Source of the DNA: Epiperipatus broadwayi
Lineage: Eukaryota > Onychophora > Udeonychophora > Euonychophora > Peripatidae
Direction of reading: 5' to 3'
DNA: 64,000 nucleotides
NCBI GenBank assembly: GCA_028023455.1
Contig: JAQFVV010012422.1
Span: 9,646,337 to 9,710,336, forward strand
Under the pieces are notes generated by a model. It ran no database searches. It saw only the letters and a program-made list of their open reading frames with translations, and was not told where the DNA came from. The stretch's first letter is position 1. Each line of letters opens with the position of its first letter. The translations under genes were made by a program, and so were the position numbers. Below are positions 12,412-22,227 of the stretch, one piece after another.

Positions 12412-12964
12412 GTAGTAGCTATTAAATAGAAGTTTGCACTGTTATTAATTACATGATTGCTGTATTCCAGGGGTATTCTTGTAATATCAGTTGGATATTA
12501 TCGATAAATTTTATTTAATATTTTTATTTAATAAAGTAAACACAAATCCAACATAACTAAACAAGTTTATTCTCTTGCAAAATTAATGGATATAAATAAA
12601 CATGCAATTAAAAATTACTTTGTAATCTCTAAAGTTTATGATAAACTGTGGGTTGTGTGAATTGACTACTACACACAATAATCTAGTATATTCCATTTTT
12701 ATGTACATTACCATTAACTAAGGCTTCTTGTACACATATAGATAATATAATACCTTAAGATATTTTATTAATCTGTTCTTACATAATCTAACTTCATTAG
12801 TATTCGTTATGTTTTAATACAATCAAAGACATTCTTGTCATATGTAATTTTTCTAGAATACAATACTAATGAAGAGGAAATTTTATTAATTTACTGTCTG
12901 TATGTAATTTAAATAATTTAATAAACTTTATTACATTTGAAATATACACATATATGTACAGACA
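12412..12964 (-). repeat. gypsy element A, 3' LTR (minus orientation)
   Basis: This segment is collinear with 17375-18066: shared stretches include ATAAATTTTATTTAATATTT, ACTTTGTAATCTCTAAAGTT, TTACCATTAA, GCTTCTTG and GAGGAAATTTTAT. In minus orientation it begins TGTCTGTACATATATG, just after a purine-rich tract (revcomp of GTTCACTCCTTCCC at 12965-12978) that fits a polypurine tract. The outer end next to the microsatellite is approximate. The many mismatches and indels against the partner LTR indicate an old insertion. Confidence 0.75.
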
Positions 12965-14050
12965 GTTCACTCCTTCCCTCAGTCTAGAAAATAATCCTAT
13001 TAAGTTACAAAAAAGTAATCATGTTATCTTAGATATCTCCAATGATCTCAGGCAGATCGGGTTAGTGGTAAACATTTTTCTTTCTCCTATTCAAAATTTT
13101 TAGGAGATAACAGATACTCCATATGTTAGTTTGACCAATTTGATCTCCATCTCCAGTTATATTAATTTTAACTGTCTAGTTAGGAATGATCATTCCCTCA
13201 TTTTGTACCACTGAAAATGCGTCAATAGACTCTCTTCTTTAGTAAAAGAATTTTTCTTTTCCTTCACTGATTTTAATTTGACATCTGATTCTGACATCAT
13301 ACCCTGATAAGGTTGTAAATGATTTATAGGTCTTTAATTTCTTTCCATTTTTCAATTGGATTAATTTGATTTGTCTAGCCAATACTTTTAGTACTCCTGG
13401 AAATCTTTTTTTTCTTACAATACTCCATATCTAAACAATTTGCTGGTTTTAAATTTTTTTTAATTTAAAAGATTTTATCCAATTGCAGTTATAATTGATA
13501 ATAACTTTGAAATATGTGTGCAAAATTTTTGACATATTAATATTTATGCCAACATTTTATTCCATATCAACTTAAGCTGTTGTACAGTCTTTTTGGCTAG
13601 ATTATTTGATTTGAGTTCATATTTTAGTATTAAAATCTGGCATATTCCTTTATCAGTTAAAAAAATCTTTAAACAACTGAGACCCAAAACCAGCTCCATT
13701 GTCAGTCACAAGGGTTTGAAAGTATCCTTGATTTTGAGAAATTTTTTTAGCATTCTTCTAATACATTCAATACTGATATTTTTTACAAATTTATAATCTG
13801 CCCTTTTCAAATAAAAACTATAACAATTAAAAAGATGTAGACATTCATGGGATTAGCTTGGTCTTTGTGTAATTTTTGCCATGATTGCATAACTTGGGCC
13901 AAAATTCAAACTTTTTTGGAGGCAGGTTAGTAGTAGATTAGCATTCTGAACAATTCTTCACCCTCTGCTCAATTTCCTAGTTTTTGTAAGACTATTGCAC
14001 ATAAACTCTTGGTAATGCTTTTATCCAGACAACACTTGATTCCTTATGAA

Positions 14051-14133
14051 ATAGTTAGATTGATTTTTTGTCCATCCATACACATTCTAATAGGCCTTAC
14101 TACATAGTTAGATTGATTTTTTGTCCATCCATA
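14051..14133. repeat. short tandem duplication, period 53 bp
   Basis: The 29-base string starting ATAGTTAGATTGATTTTTTG and ending GTCCATCCATA occurs at 14051 and again at 14104, within the integrase zone of gypsy element A. Confidence 0.85.
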
Positions 14134-14389
14134 TCAATTCTTTAGGATTTTATAATGGGGGATTTTTCTAGTTCAATTTGAAACCATCGAACTATTTAAC
14201 TTTTTAAAATGTATAGGCTGCAATTATCTTTGTATGTTTCTGATGAGGCTTATATGTCTGGTAATGCGGCCAATTTCTTTAAGCTGCTAATAAATTTATC
14301 CAATGAACAGATGTTTTGACTAGCATGTTTAGGAGTCTTATTATTACTGAAAATTCTTAATAATAAACAATTTGTAAATCTGAAATTTT

Positions 14390-14520
14390 TTTCCATAAAT
14401 TTTTGATAGCAAAGACTATAAGCAAAATTTCTTTATCAAGCTGATTGTAATTTTCTTCAACTGCTGTTAACGTTCCAGAATTGTACACTATCAGAAGTTC
14501 TCCAAACATTGATATGACAT
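14390..14520 (-). pseudogene. gypsy element A RNase H fragment
   Basis: The minus-strand frame reads TAVEENYNQLDKEILLIVFA and continues AIKNLW. This matches the conserved gypsy RNase H segment S-Q-L-D-(R/K)-E-x-x-A-I-V-F-A, with the catalytic Glu retained in the QLDKE string. It is surrounded by stops, so it is a remnant. Confidence 0.75.
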
Positions 14521-14829
14521 GAGGTCTTGCTGTCAGTTATTATCATCTCCTGATTGCTGCCATAGTGTATGAGGAATTATCTAGAAGAAGTTTAACAAAC
14601 CTTTTGCTTTCTGGAAGGTTATATTATGCTCTTTGATCTATTTTCTTCACTATCCTTTTTTAAGTAAGGCATAAGAAAACTCTCAAACAAAAATTAAGCA
14701 AGTCTAACAACACTTGTAAATCTGCAAATTTTCTAGATCTTGTAGCATTTTTCATCACTTTGATTTTTTGTGGGTTGAGGTATTTTTGATTTTAGTCTTT
14801 TATGTATCCAAGAAACTATTTGAGAGATT

Positions 14830-15123
14830 TCAAATATATTTTGTAGTGTTATGTGTTGCTCCACTTTTGTCTAGTTTAAAACAAATTCCTAATACACATA
14901 TTTCCAATTCACATTCTGTTTCTTTAGTAACTAAAATATCCAAGATGAATAAAAATAATCTGTTTATCTGGGCTTGAAATATGTTAGTTGCAGTCATAAT
15001 CTTATAAAGCAAATTATTGCATTTGAATAATCCCATGTGTGTATTAATAATTAACAATTCTATTGTTTTATTGTTATAGGGATTTGATGGAAGGCTGGCT
15101 TTAATTGATCTTTGCAAAAACAA
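14830..15123 (-). pseudogene. gypsy element A reverse-transcriptase core fragment
   Basis: A 97-codon open stretch reads INTHMGLFKCNNLLYK then TATNIFQAQIN, the gypsy segment normally INTxxGLFxYxRLPFGxxxAPxxFQ. It then reads FILDILVTKE where the family has YLDDILVT. The first Asp of the catalytic pair is replaced by Leu, so even this open piece would be inactive. The downstream ICFKLDKSG probably corresponds to the FLGxxxDxxG segment. Confidence 0.8.
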
Positions 15124-15273
15124 CAGCTAGCAGGAATGCTAATACTTTACACACACTTGGAACAAGATAAGATTTTTTGATAATCTCCATGTAAATGAAT
15201 GATTCCATCTGGCTTTATTATAAATCCATCTTGTATAACCTGTGATGAGTCTTTCACCAACATCTAAATGCCT

Positions 15274-15465
15274 TTATAAACCATATTTATAATAATCTCT
15301 GAACATATGTTTTAAAGAAAATTGGATTTTATGATATTTATATCCTATAGGTTCATTATCCTTCACAAGTTCCATATTGACCAGGTGTTTTAATTCAGCT
15401 GATCCTGATGTTAATAAAACTGGGTAGTTACTACTGACCTTTAATTCCAACTGCACTCTCAACAA
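15274..15465 (-). pseudogene. gypsy element A protease-RT junction fragment
   Basis: The 63-codon minus-strand open stretch includes VKDNEPIGYKYHKIQFSLKH, matching the start of gypsy reverse transcriptase (a Pro-rich acidic linker, then a basic segment and an amphipathic helix). It follows the duplicated protease zone and precedes the RT core. Confidence 0.6.
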
Positions 15466-15975
15466 TATTGATTAGAATTCCTAACAGTTGAAATCAGTTT
15501 CTATTCAATACAAGAATAAAGTCTCTTTTAACTATATACAACAGTAAAACACTTTGAAATTGACTTTTGACAGGTACAATTACTTTGCAACATATGTCTA
15601 TTTTATTGCTGTTTATGTTTATAGCTATCATGTCTGACTTCTCTAGCGTTATTCTTTTTTTTTATCTTAACATTCAATATCTTTGTTATAACAAAGATAA
15701 ACACACCTTTAATTCCAACTGCACTCTCTCAATAATATTGATGGGAATTCCTAACAGTTTAAATCAGTTTCTATTTAATTAAACTAAAGTCTCTTTTAAC
15801 TATATACAACAGTGAAACACTTTGAAATTGATATTAACCAGTACAGTTACTTTGTAGCACATGTCTATTTTATTCCCATTTATGTTTATAGCTATCATGT
15901 CTATTCTCTAGTGTCATTCATTTTTTCCACTAATATTCAATTTCTTTGTAATAACAAAGATAAAACAGTGCCACT
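15438..15975 (-). repeat. 268-bp tandem duplication inside gypsy element A
   Basis: CCTTTAATTCCAACTGCACT begins at 15438 and again at 15706. The two copies run collinear through AATTCCTAACAGTT, AACTATATACAACAGT, ACACTTTGAAATTGA, ATGTCTATTTTATT and ATAACAAAGATAAA, with many point differences. The duplication lies between the zinc knuckle and the RT start and is probably older than much of the decay. Confidence 0.85.
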
Positions 15976-16129
15976 ATCCACCTTTATAATGTTTTCTAGT
16001 TACTAATAATAATGTCCATTAAAATATGATCATTTTTCATGTTACTTATTTTTTTTATTATTTTTGCTTCTTACAGTCCATATCCCTGATTTATAATTCA
16101 AGTTTAACTTGGTTTTAATATTCTTATTT

Positions 16130-16235
16130 TTATTACAGCAAACCTGTGCTAAATATCCAGTTAATTTACAAATGTGAAAATTTTCTCTTATATTTGCAGC
16201 TTTTTTTACATGGCCTTTTCCCACAACACTAACAG
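16130..16235 (-). pseudogene. gypsy element A nucleocapsid zinc-knuckle remnant
   Basis: The minus strand reads CKLTGYLAQVCC, close to the CCHC knuckle form CxxxGHxxxxC with the His changed to Tyr. It is preceded by a GKGHVKKAAN stretch that looks like the first knuckle of a double-knuckle nucleocapsid. Frames are shifted between the two. Confidence 0.55.
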
Positions 16236-16859
16236 ATTAAAGCATCATTTATCTATTATGGCTCAGTTTATCAGCTTATGTTTTGTTCCAGTTATTGGAG
16301 TCTTATCCACATATGTAATAGCTTGAAATTCCAAGGAATTCTCCACTATGACTTTCTATGCAGTATAGTTAAAATCACAAGTTTATAATTTAGGTCAGCC
16401 TTACTCAGTAACTTCTTTGCCATTCTCCATAACAATTTGATATAAAAACCTATCATACAAGTCTATATTAAAATTACATTTTTTCACTAGTGTTTTCAGT
16501 GCAATATCATAATCATAATGTTTCACATGAGGTGACTGGGTTTTCTATTTATGCTTTTTGGCATGCCACCTATTTAGTTGTTGCATGTTTAAATAAGCAT
16601 TTAACTTGTTTTTTTTAACTACTGACATGGAATGTCTTCAGCGGTTTTGGGATCATAAAGTTGATTTGCCATGTGTAACTTATCTTTTCACCAAGAGCCA
16701 CAAAAGTATTGCCAATTTTAACTTTTTCATCATTGATTTTATTAATAAATATGTATCTTCCAACATGGTCAACATAAAATTTCTAAACCAAAGCATTATT
16801 TATATCACTTGAAAGTTAGTGATGATGGTATATTATATGTGATTATATGTCGAACTATT

Positions 16860-17330
16860 TTTATCTACCATTTAATGTTGAATGTCTAGAAAATTTTAAT
16901 CTTTATTTAAACTTTTCAAATACAAACAACTGTTGGTAATAACACACAAATAAACAACACAGGTTAATAGATTATACAATATTTCAAATGGTATTATTTT
17001 CTGCTTTTCTTCAGGGGCTTCTAGCCTGACCAATGACAATATTAGTTTAAGAGTCAGTTGGTTAGAACACATTTTAAAATTCAATATTTAAGAATTGCAC
17101 AATCTAACTTTGACTCCTATGCTAGTTTTGTCATTGTCAGGCAAGAAATACCCAAAGAAGAGGAGAGAATAATATTACCTGAAACATTGTATAATCTACT
17201 AATCTATGTGATCTATTTGTAAGTTATTACTAACAGTTGTTTGTATTTGAAAAGTTTAAATAAAGTTTAAATTTTTTTTACACATTCAACATTTAATAGT
17301 ATATGATGGAAATAATCCAATATATTTATC
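16860..17330. mobile_element. foldback (inverted-arm) element
   Basis: The left arm 16876-17010 (GTTGAATGTCTAG, TTTATTTAAACTTTTCAAATAC, AACAACTGTTGGTAATAAC, GATTATACAATATTTCA) is the reverse complement of 17155-17292 with scattered mismatches. The central part repeats CCTGACCAATGAC against GTCATTGTCAGG. The outer ends read TACCATTTAATGTTG and CAACATTTAATAGTATATG. No ORF is present, so this is a non-autonomous element inserted beside the gypsy A LTR. A half copy lies at 8930-9100. Confidence 0.8.
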
Positions 17331-17374
17331 ACATTATTTATACCAATTTCATGAATATTATTATTTAGTAGCAT

Positions 17375-17886
17375 TATTTTACAATTTGCAGTTTCTTCAG
17401 CTACCAACCTATGCAGGCTTTACTATTGTTGATCTGTGTTATTCTGCTATATCCTGAGGTTGTTGCAATACCTATCAAGTAGCATCAATAAATTTTATTT
17501 AATATTTAATAAAATAAACACAAATCAAATTTATCTAAGTAAGTTTATTCACATGCAAAATTGATAGATGTAAATAAACAATAAAACAATCAACTGCAAT
17601 TAGAAATAACTTTGTAATCTCTAAAGTTCATGATAAACAGCAGGAGGTATAATTTGACTATTTGACTTGCACAGTATTCTAGTGTAATCCATGTTTATAT
17701 GTGTTACCATTAATTAAAGCTTCTTGCATACATACAGATAATATAATATGTTAACATTATGCTGATAACTATATATTAAATTTGAAAATATATATTAAAT
17801 CATTTCAGGTTTTATATTAATCAGTTCCTGTGTAATCTAACAACCTCATTAGTAAATATTATCTTTTAATACATTCAGCATCCATA

Positions 17887-17969
<83 letters not shown>

Positions 17970-18066
17970 GTATATTAATAATGAGGAAATTTTATGCATT
18001 GTCTGTATATAATTTTAATAATTTAATAAATTATTACATTTCAAATACAGTATATACATTGTGACA
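17375..18066 (-). repeat. gypsy element A, 5' LTR (minus orientation)
   Basis: It is the partner of 12412-12964 and ends, in minus orientation, at a TGTCAC start (18066). It is longer than its partner because of a (TA)n expansion at 17890-17965 and small insertions. The internal-side boundary near 17375 is approximate, and no clear primer-binding site is visible between it and the foldback element. Confidence 0.7.
17889..17965. repeat. (TA)n microsatellite within the LTR
   Basis: A GTGTG stem is followed by two TA tracts separated by CATATAC. Confidence 0.9.
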
Positions 18067-19214
18067 TGTAGAGCTATCATATGTCCATTTTATCAAATTC
18101 ATTTTTAAGTTCAAAGATAGGAATTATTTTTATAATTTACAAAGAAAGAAAACAATGGTGAAGCCTTTGTTTATAGAATATTTAATTTTTATATAGATTA
18201 AAATAATTATAAAGGATATTAATTAGATATAGGATTCAAACTCAGATTGCATGAAAGAATGAATGTAAGTAGGAATAAAATATTAAATAAATCATTATAG
18301 TATATATATTCATTTAAAAATATTTTATTTGAATTGAGAGAAAAATAAAAATGATCAATTCCTATAAAAATGACATTGACTACTAACTATATAGAACTTT
18401 GTTACTGTTGTGTAGAAACAAAATAAACTATCATATTGATTAGATCATTTTTATATCTGATAAATTTAATGTTTTATTAAGTGATTGGTGGATAATAATG
18501 ATATTGGGGTGGATTTCATAAAAGGGAGAATATGGAGATGAAATGAATGAATGAATAATAAGTAAAATTGAGAGAAAAATAAAAATGATTATTGTATTAT
18601 GTTGAATAATAATATTTATTTCTATTATGATTAAGAAATAGAATTTGACAATTGCCTATTAACCATATAGAACTCTTGTTACTGTTGTTTAGAAACAAAA
18701 TAAAAAACTATCATATTGGTTAGATCAAATTTATATCTGATAAATTTAATGTTTTATTGAATTATTGGCAAGGGAGGACATGGAGATCCACTAAACTGAT
18801 TTTTTTTTTCTTTTCATAAATGAATGAACAATAATAAGTAAAATAAGACCATTTCTTCAAAGAATAGGTGTCAATGCTGTGATGATCAAACTAAAATTAT
18901 CTCTACTGTGAAAAAAGAAAAAGAAGGAAAAACCTTTTAAAGCAAATATCTAAAATCATCGATAACTAATACCTATGGGAATTTTGCCAGTCACCATTGG
19001 AATTCTGTAGAATAAATGGAAAAGGAACTGCAGCTAAAAGTCATAAAATGTTGGCTAAATTCATTGACAAACACTGGGTATAAAACAAAATGTCTTTGTA
19101 TAAAAAATATCTTTTAAAATATTTTTCTATTTTAAAATTTTAAATAATTTTATTTTTCACTACTGATATTATTCAATACAAATATAAGATTTAAGTTAAG
19201 TAACTAAGACTTAA
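18067..19214. other. intron 1, AT-rich, with an imperfect direct duplication
   Basis: No gene is recognised. The direct duplication at 18331-18800 is listed separately. The remainder is featureless. Confidence 0.5.
18331..18800. repeat. imperfect direct duplication, about 235-280 bp period
   Basis: TTGAGAGAAAAATAAAAATG (18334 and 18568), ATATAGAACTTTGTTACTGTTG and its variant, CATATTGATTAGATCA versus CATATTGGTTAGATCA, and TATCTGATAAATTTAATG all appear twice in order. The second copy has about 45 extra bases in the middle. Confidence 0.8.
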
Positions 19215-19224
19215 CTTAATTGAT

Positions 19225-20660
19225 CATCATCAATAGTAGTCTGCCCAATAGACAGGTCTAGAGAGTGGTCACTACATCAGTTCATCCATTCTTCCATTCT
19301 ATTCTCTTCCTGGCCCATTTCCTCAATTCCACATAATCCTTTCCATCTCGTATATCATCCAATAATGTCAATCTCTTCCATCCTTTCTTTTTATTTCCAC
19401 TCACCATTCCTTCCAAAACATCTTTCATTAAACTATAATCTTTTCTTAATATATGTCCAATCCAGTTTCTCTTTCTCTCTCTGATATTTTCAATCAATCT
19501 TCTTTCCTCATTAACTCTTTTCAAAACTTCTTCATTTGTTATTTTATTCATCCAACTGATTTTTTCCATTTTTCTCCATGTCCACATCTCAAAAGCTTCC
19601 AATCGGTTTTTAATTCTATTACTCAATGTCCATGTCTCACAACCATACATTAATACACTCCACACATAACATTTAATTAATCTCTTCCTTAATTCTCTTT
19701 CCATAGGTCCACAAAATATCTTCTTTCTCTTTACAAATGTCACCTTTGCCAATGCTATTCTTCTTTTAACTTCATCTTCACTTCTTCCATCCTCACTCAA
19801 CCAACAACCCAAATATCTAAATCCCTTCACCTGTTGAACCATGTCATCATGGATTCCAATTTGCAGTCTTTTTGCATCTCTCCCTATCAATAAACACTTA
19901 GTCTTTTCAATATTAATCTTCATTCCATATGCCATACATCCTTCTTCCAATTTATTCAACATATTCTGAAGATCCTTTTCTTCCTCAGCAATAAGAGCCA
20001 TATCATCTGCAAATCTTATACACTTTATTATGCTCCCTCCAACATTTGCTCCTCCACAGTCCAAATAATTATTTAGCATATCTTCTAAATAAATATTAAA
20101 CAAAACAGGTGACATACTACATCCTTGCCTAACTCTACTTTCTATATTCACTTCATCAGTCTCATTACACCCAAATCTAACTCTTATCCTTTGACCATTA
20201 TACATATTCCATATCAATCGTCTTTCTTTCCAGAATACTCCTTTATCTCTTAAGATAGACATCAGTTTATTCCAACTTACTCTATCAAATGCCTTTTCTA
20301 AATCTACAAAACATATACCAATTCCTTTATCTCTTTCAATATATCTTTCTGCAATTGTCCTAACAATACCAATAGCATCTCTTGTGCTTTTCCCTTTCCA
20401 AAAACCAAACTGTTCTTCAGCAATATAATAGTCAACCTTCCCATAAATCATTTGAGTTAAAATCCTCAATAACACCTTAGAAACATGAGACAATACATTT
20501 ATTGTCCTATACTCTTCACATTTAACAGCTTTCTTCTTTTTAGCAATTGGAATCACTATAGTTCTTAAAAAATCTTCAGGCCAAACTCCACTAATATATA
20601 TCAAATTGCAAAGTCCAACTATTTCCTTCATAGTAAATTCTCCCATTTCTCTCAAAAATT
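19225..20660 (-). mobile_element. 5'-truncated LINE insertion with 10-bp target duplication
   Basis: The element occupies 19225-20660 between two identical copies of CTTAATTGAT (19215-19224 and 20661-20670), the expected target-site duplication of a target-primed insertion. Its 3' end (low coordinates) contains CATCATCAATAG and its 5' end is cut inside the reverse-transcriptase ORF. The exact duplication and uninterrupted ORF indicate a relatively recent insertion. Confidence 0.85.
19282..20655 (-). CDS. LINE reverse transcriptase, N-terminally truncated, ORF intact (457 codons)
   Basis: This is a non-LTR retrotransposon reverse transcriptase. Recognisable motifs, in order: WPEDFLRTIVIPIAKKK near residue 20; EEYRTINVLSHVSKVLLRIL; EEQFGFWKGKSTRDAI; motif A GICFVDLEKAFDRVSW; motif B RQGCSMSPVLFNIYLEDML; motif C IRFADDMALIAEE with both catalytic Asp residues; then GMKINIEKTKCLLIG. 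A Trp/Arg-rich C-terminal domain follows, including MYGCETWTL and RKRNWIGHILRKD. The upstream endonuclease and the N-terminal part of the RT are missing because the insertion is 5'-truncated; the first ATG (20655) is simply the first one after the junction and the frame is open to the junction. The family is common in invertebrate genomes, but I do not assign a clade: it differs from the RTE copies in this window. Expression from this copy is unlikely because it lacks its own promoter. Confidence 0.9.
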   Translation of the reverse strand: MREMGEFTMKEIVGLCNLIYISGVWPEDFLRTIVIPIAKKKKAVKCEEYRTINVLSHVSKVLLRILTQMIYGKVDYYIAEEQFGFWKGKSTRDAIGIVRTIAERYIERDKGIGICFVDLEKAFDRVSWNKLMSILRDKGVFWKERRLIWNMYNGQRIRVRFGCNETDEVNIESRVRQGCSMSPVLFNIYLEDMLNNYLDCGGANVGGSIIKCIRFADDMALIAEEEKDLQNMLNKLEEGCMAYGMKINIEKTKCLLIGRDAKRLQIGIHDDMVQQVKGFRYLGCWLSEDGRSEDEVKRRIALAKVTFVKRKKIFCGPMERELRKRLIKCYVWSVLMYGCETWTLSNRIKNRLEAFEMWTWRKMEKISWMNKITNEEVLKRVNEERRLIENIRERKRNWIGHILRKDYSLMKDVLEGMVSGNKKKGWKRLTLLDDIRDGKDYVELRKWARKRIEWKNG

Positions 20661-20670
20661 CTTAATTGAT

Positions 20671-21179
20671 ATATATATATATATGAAATTAATAAATAAT
20701 TTAAATAATCTATTTAATATATATTTTTAAAAATTATAAAATTTAATTTTCATGAGAGCATTATTTGATCTAAAAAAGATGCATAACTAATATATACTTA
20801 TATGAATTTTATTCATAATATGAGGTCTATTAATACACATATATGTAAAATATTCAGTTTGGTTAAATTTATTAAAAATAAATTTACAGCATGAATGCAG
20901 TCAAATTGCTAAATATGTGTATATTTATATATACACAAAATAAGTATAATAAATGATATTATAACGGTAAACTAAAAGTATGTGCTTGGATGCCAATGGC
21001 ATTCGCAATATTTTATAAAAGCAATTAGCCTAATTAAATAGTTTAATTAATGAAAAACTATAAACTAACTTATCAAGAAAGTTAGATGAATTCAAGCAAA
21101 GGTTTAAGATAAAGTAAATAATGCCTTTGCAACCCTGAATGTTTAGTTCGTGATCAGATTTAATGATAATAGAAACATT
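20671..21179. other. intron 1, AT-rich, nothing recognised
   Basis: A short (TA)n follows the LINE target duplication. No gene is seen. Confidence 0.5.
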
Positions 21180-21720
21180 GCTTAAAATAGACAATTCTAT
21201 TATCTGATCAGGGATCGAATATGATAACTAAAGAGATGACCACCACATGGACAGCGGATGGCCAGTCAAGGGAGTCTACACTAAAAACCAAAGAGAGGAT
21301 GAAACAGATCTAGAATAGAACTGAGACCAGACACTTGCTAAGTGAAGCTCTTGAAAGGCAGATGTGCCATTTCCTTGGGTGCACCAGTCAGCTCCCTCCT
21401 TCACTTAGCCTTGCGGAGTTTACCTCCGGACGTTCAAAAGTAAACTTAGGAACTGTAAACAGGTCATATTGATCTTATTATTATTTTGATATACCTTCAG
21501 TACCTTATTATTATTTATATAGCATGTTATATAATTGTCATATGTATATATTAAACAAGATTGATTATCTTCCTATAACTCTGTAAATAAATTCTTGTTA
21601 CTTAAATGTACTTGCCGAGTTGCCTCATTAATTAGCAATTATTTGTGTTATTTATATTTGCAATCCAGCAGGCAATAGTGTGCCGTTGGACACTGCACAA
21701 ATAAATTTCTATAGATAAAA
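21180..21720. repeat. GC-raised repeat-like block (possible LTR-type fragment)
   Basis: The composition shifts to mixed sequence with CpGs, a hairpin-forming CGGAGTTTACCTCCGG (21416-21431), the piece GAACTGTAAACAGGTCATATTGATCTTATTATT shared with 10695-10750, and an AATAAA-containing segment followed by CGAGTTGCCTCATTAATTAG near 21620. The order polyadenylation-like signal then conserved tail resembles the end of an LTR, and 50850-50960 has a similar layout. No coding sequence is seen. Confidence 0.35.
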
Positions 21721-22130
21721 ATATCTGTAATTAAACTGATTTAGAAATAAATTTATCTTGTATAGGAAATAAATTCCTATAGATAGAATTATGTTTGATT
21801 AAACTGACTTAGACATAAATTTAGCTTGTATAGGAAATAAATTTTTGCAGATACAATTATCTTTAATTGGTCTAATTTTAAAAATAAATTTAACTTATAT
21901 AAGAAACAAAAAAAAAAAGGGGAAGGGGGAATCTTTATTAAATTTATTGAGAAATAAATTTTGTTTTTACAAGTTTAAGTGATTTTCGAGTAGCTAAAAA
22001 TATAATGAATCTATTGTGTTAATTGAAGTAAAGGAAAACTTTTAACACAGTTAATTGCTCCATGTAGAAACTAATTAAAACCAGCAAAGTAAAAAAAAAC
22101 CTACCGCCTGAATTTCACTGTAAAAACAGT
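21721..22130. repeat. degenerate direct repeats, ~65-bp unit
   Basis: The phrase ATAAATTT...TATAGGAAATAAATTT...TATAGATA...AATTA...TGATT recurs about three times between 21700 and 21900 with drift. The rest is AT-rich with a GGGGAAGGGGGA tract near 21920. Confidence 0.5.
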
Positions 22131-22135
22131 TACTC

Positions 22136-22227
22136 TGTCAAGCATTGGTGGTTGAGTGGTCAGCACAGCTGCCTTACAAGCAGTTGTCCTGGGTTTGCGG
22201 GTTCACTTCCCAGCCAATGCTTTGACA
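22136..22227 (+). repeat. tRNA-like element with extended terminal stem (copy 1)
   Basis: The core 22142-22221 folds like a tRNA: a perfect 7-bp acceptor stem GCATTGG/CCAATGC, box A TGGTTGAGTGG, an anticodon arm GCTGC-CTTACAA-GCAGT (anticodon TAC, Val) and box B GGGTTCACTTCC. The T stem is only partly paired. Pairing continues outside the acceptor: TGTCAA (22136) against TTTGACA (22221-22227). A second, diverged copy including these flanks lies at 49801-49892. Two copies with shared flanks point to a tRNA-derived repeat rather than a working tRNA gene, although a tRNA pseudogene pair is possible. Confidence 0.6.

Larger units (their letters stand above)
12965..16800 (-). mobile_element. gypsy element A, decayed internal region (gag-pol)
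   Basis: Read on the minus strand, the internal region carries in order a zinc-knuckle zone (~16230-16130), a protease/linker zone with a tandem duplication (15975-15438), a reverse-transcriptase start (15465-15274), a reverse-transcriptase core (15123-14830), an RNase H piece (~14520-14390) and integrase scraps (~14330-13990). Each piece is broken by stops and frameshifts. The order is gag-PR-RT-RH-IN, the Ty3/gypsy arrangement. No functional product is expected. Confidence 0.8.

Noticed and set aside
19453-19653. 66-codon + strand ORF
   Set aside because: Antisense shadow of the LINE reverse-transcriptase ORF.
22142-22221. functional tRNA-Val(TAC) gene
   Set aside because: The T stem is poorly paired, and a diverged second copy shares its flanks, so a repeat is likelier than a gene; not excluded.
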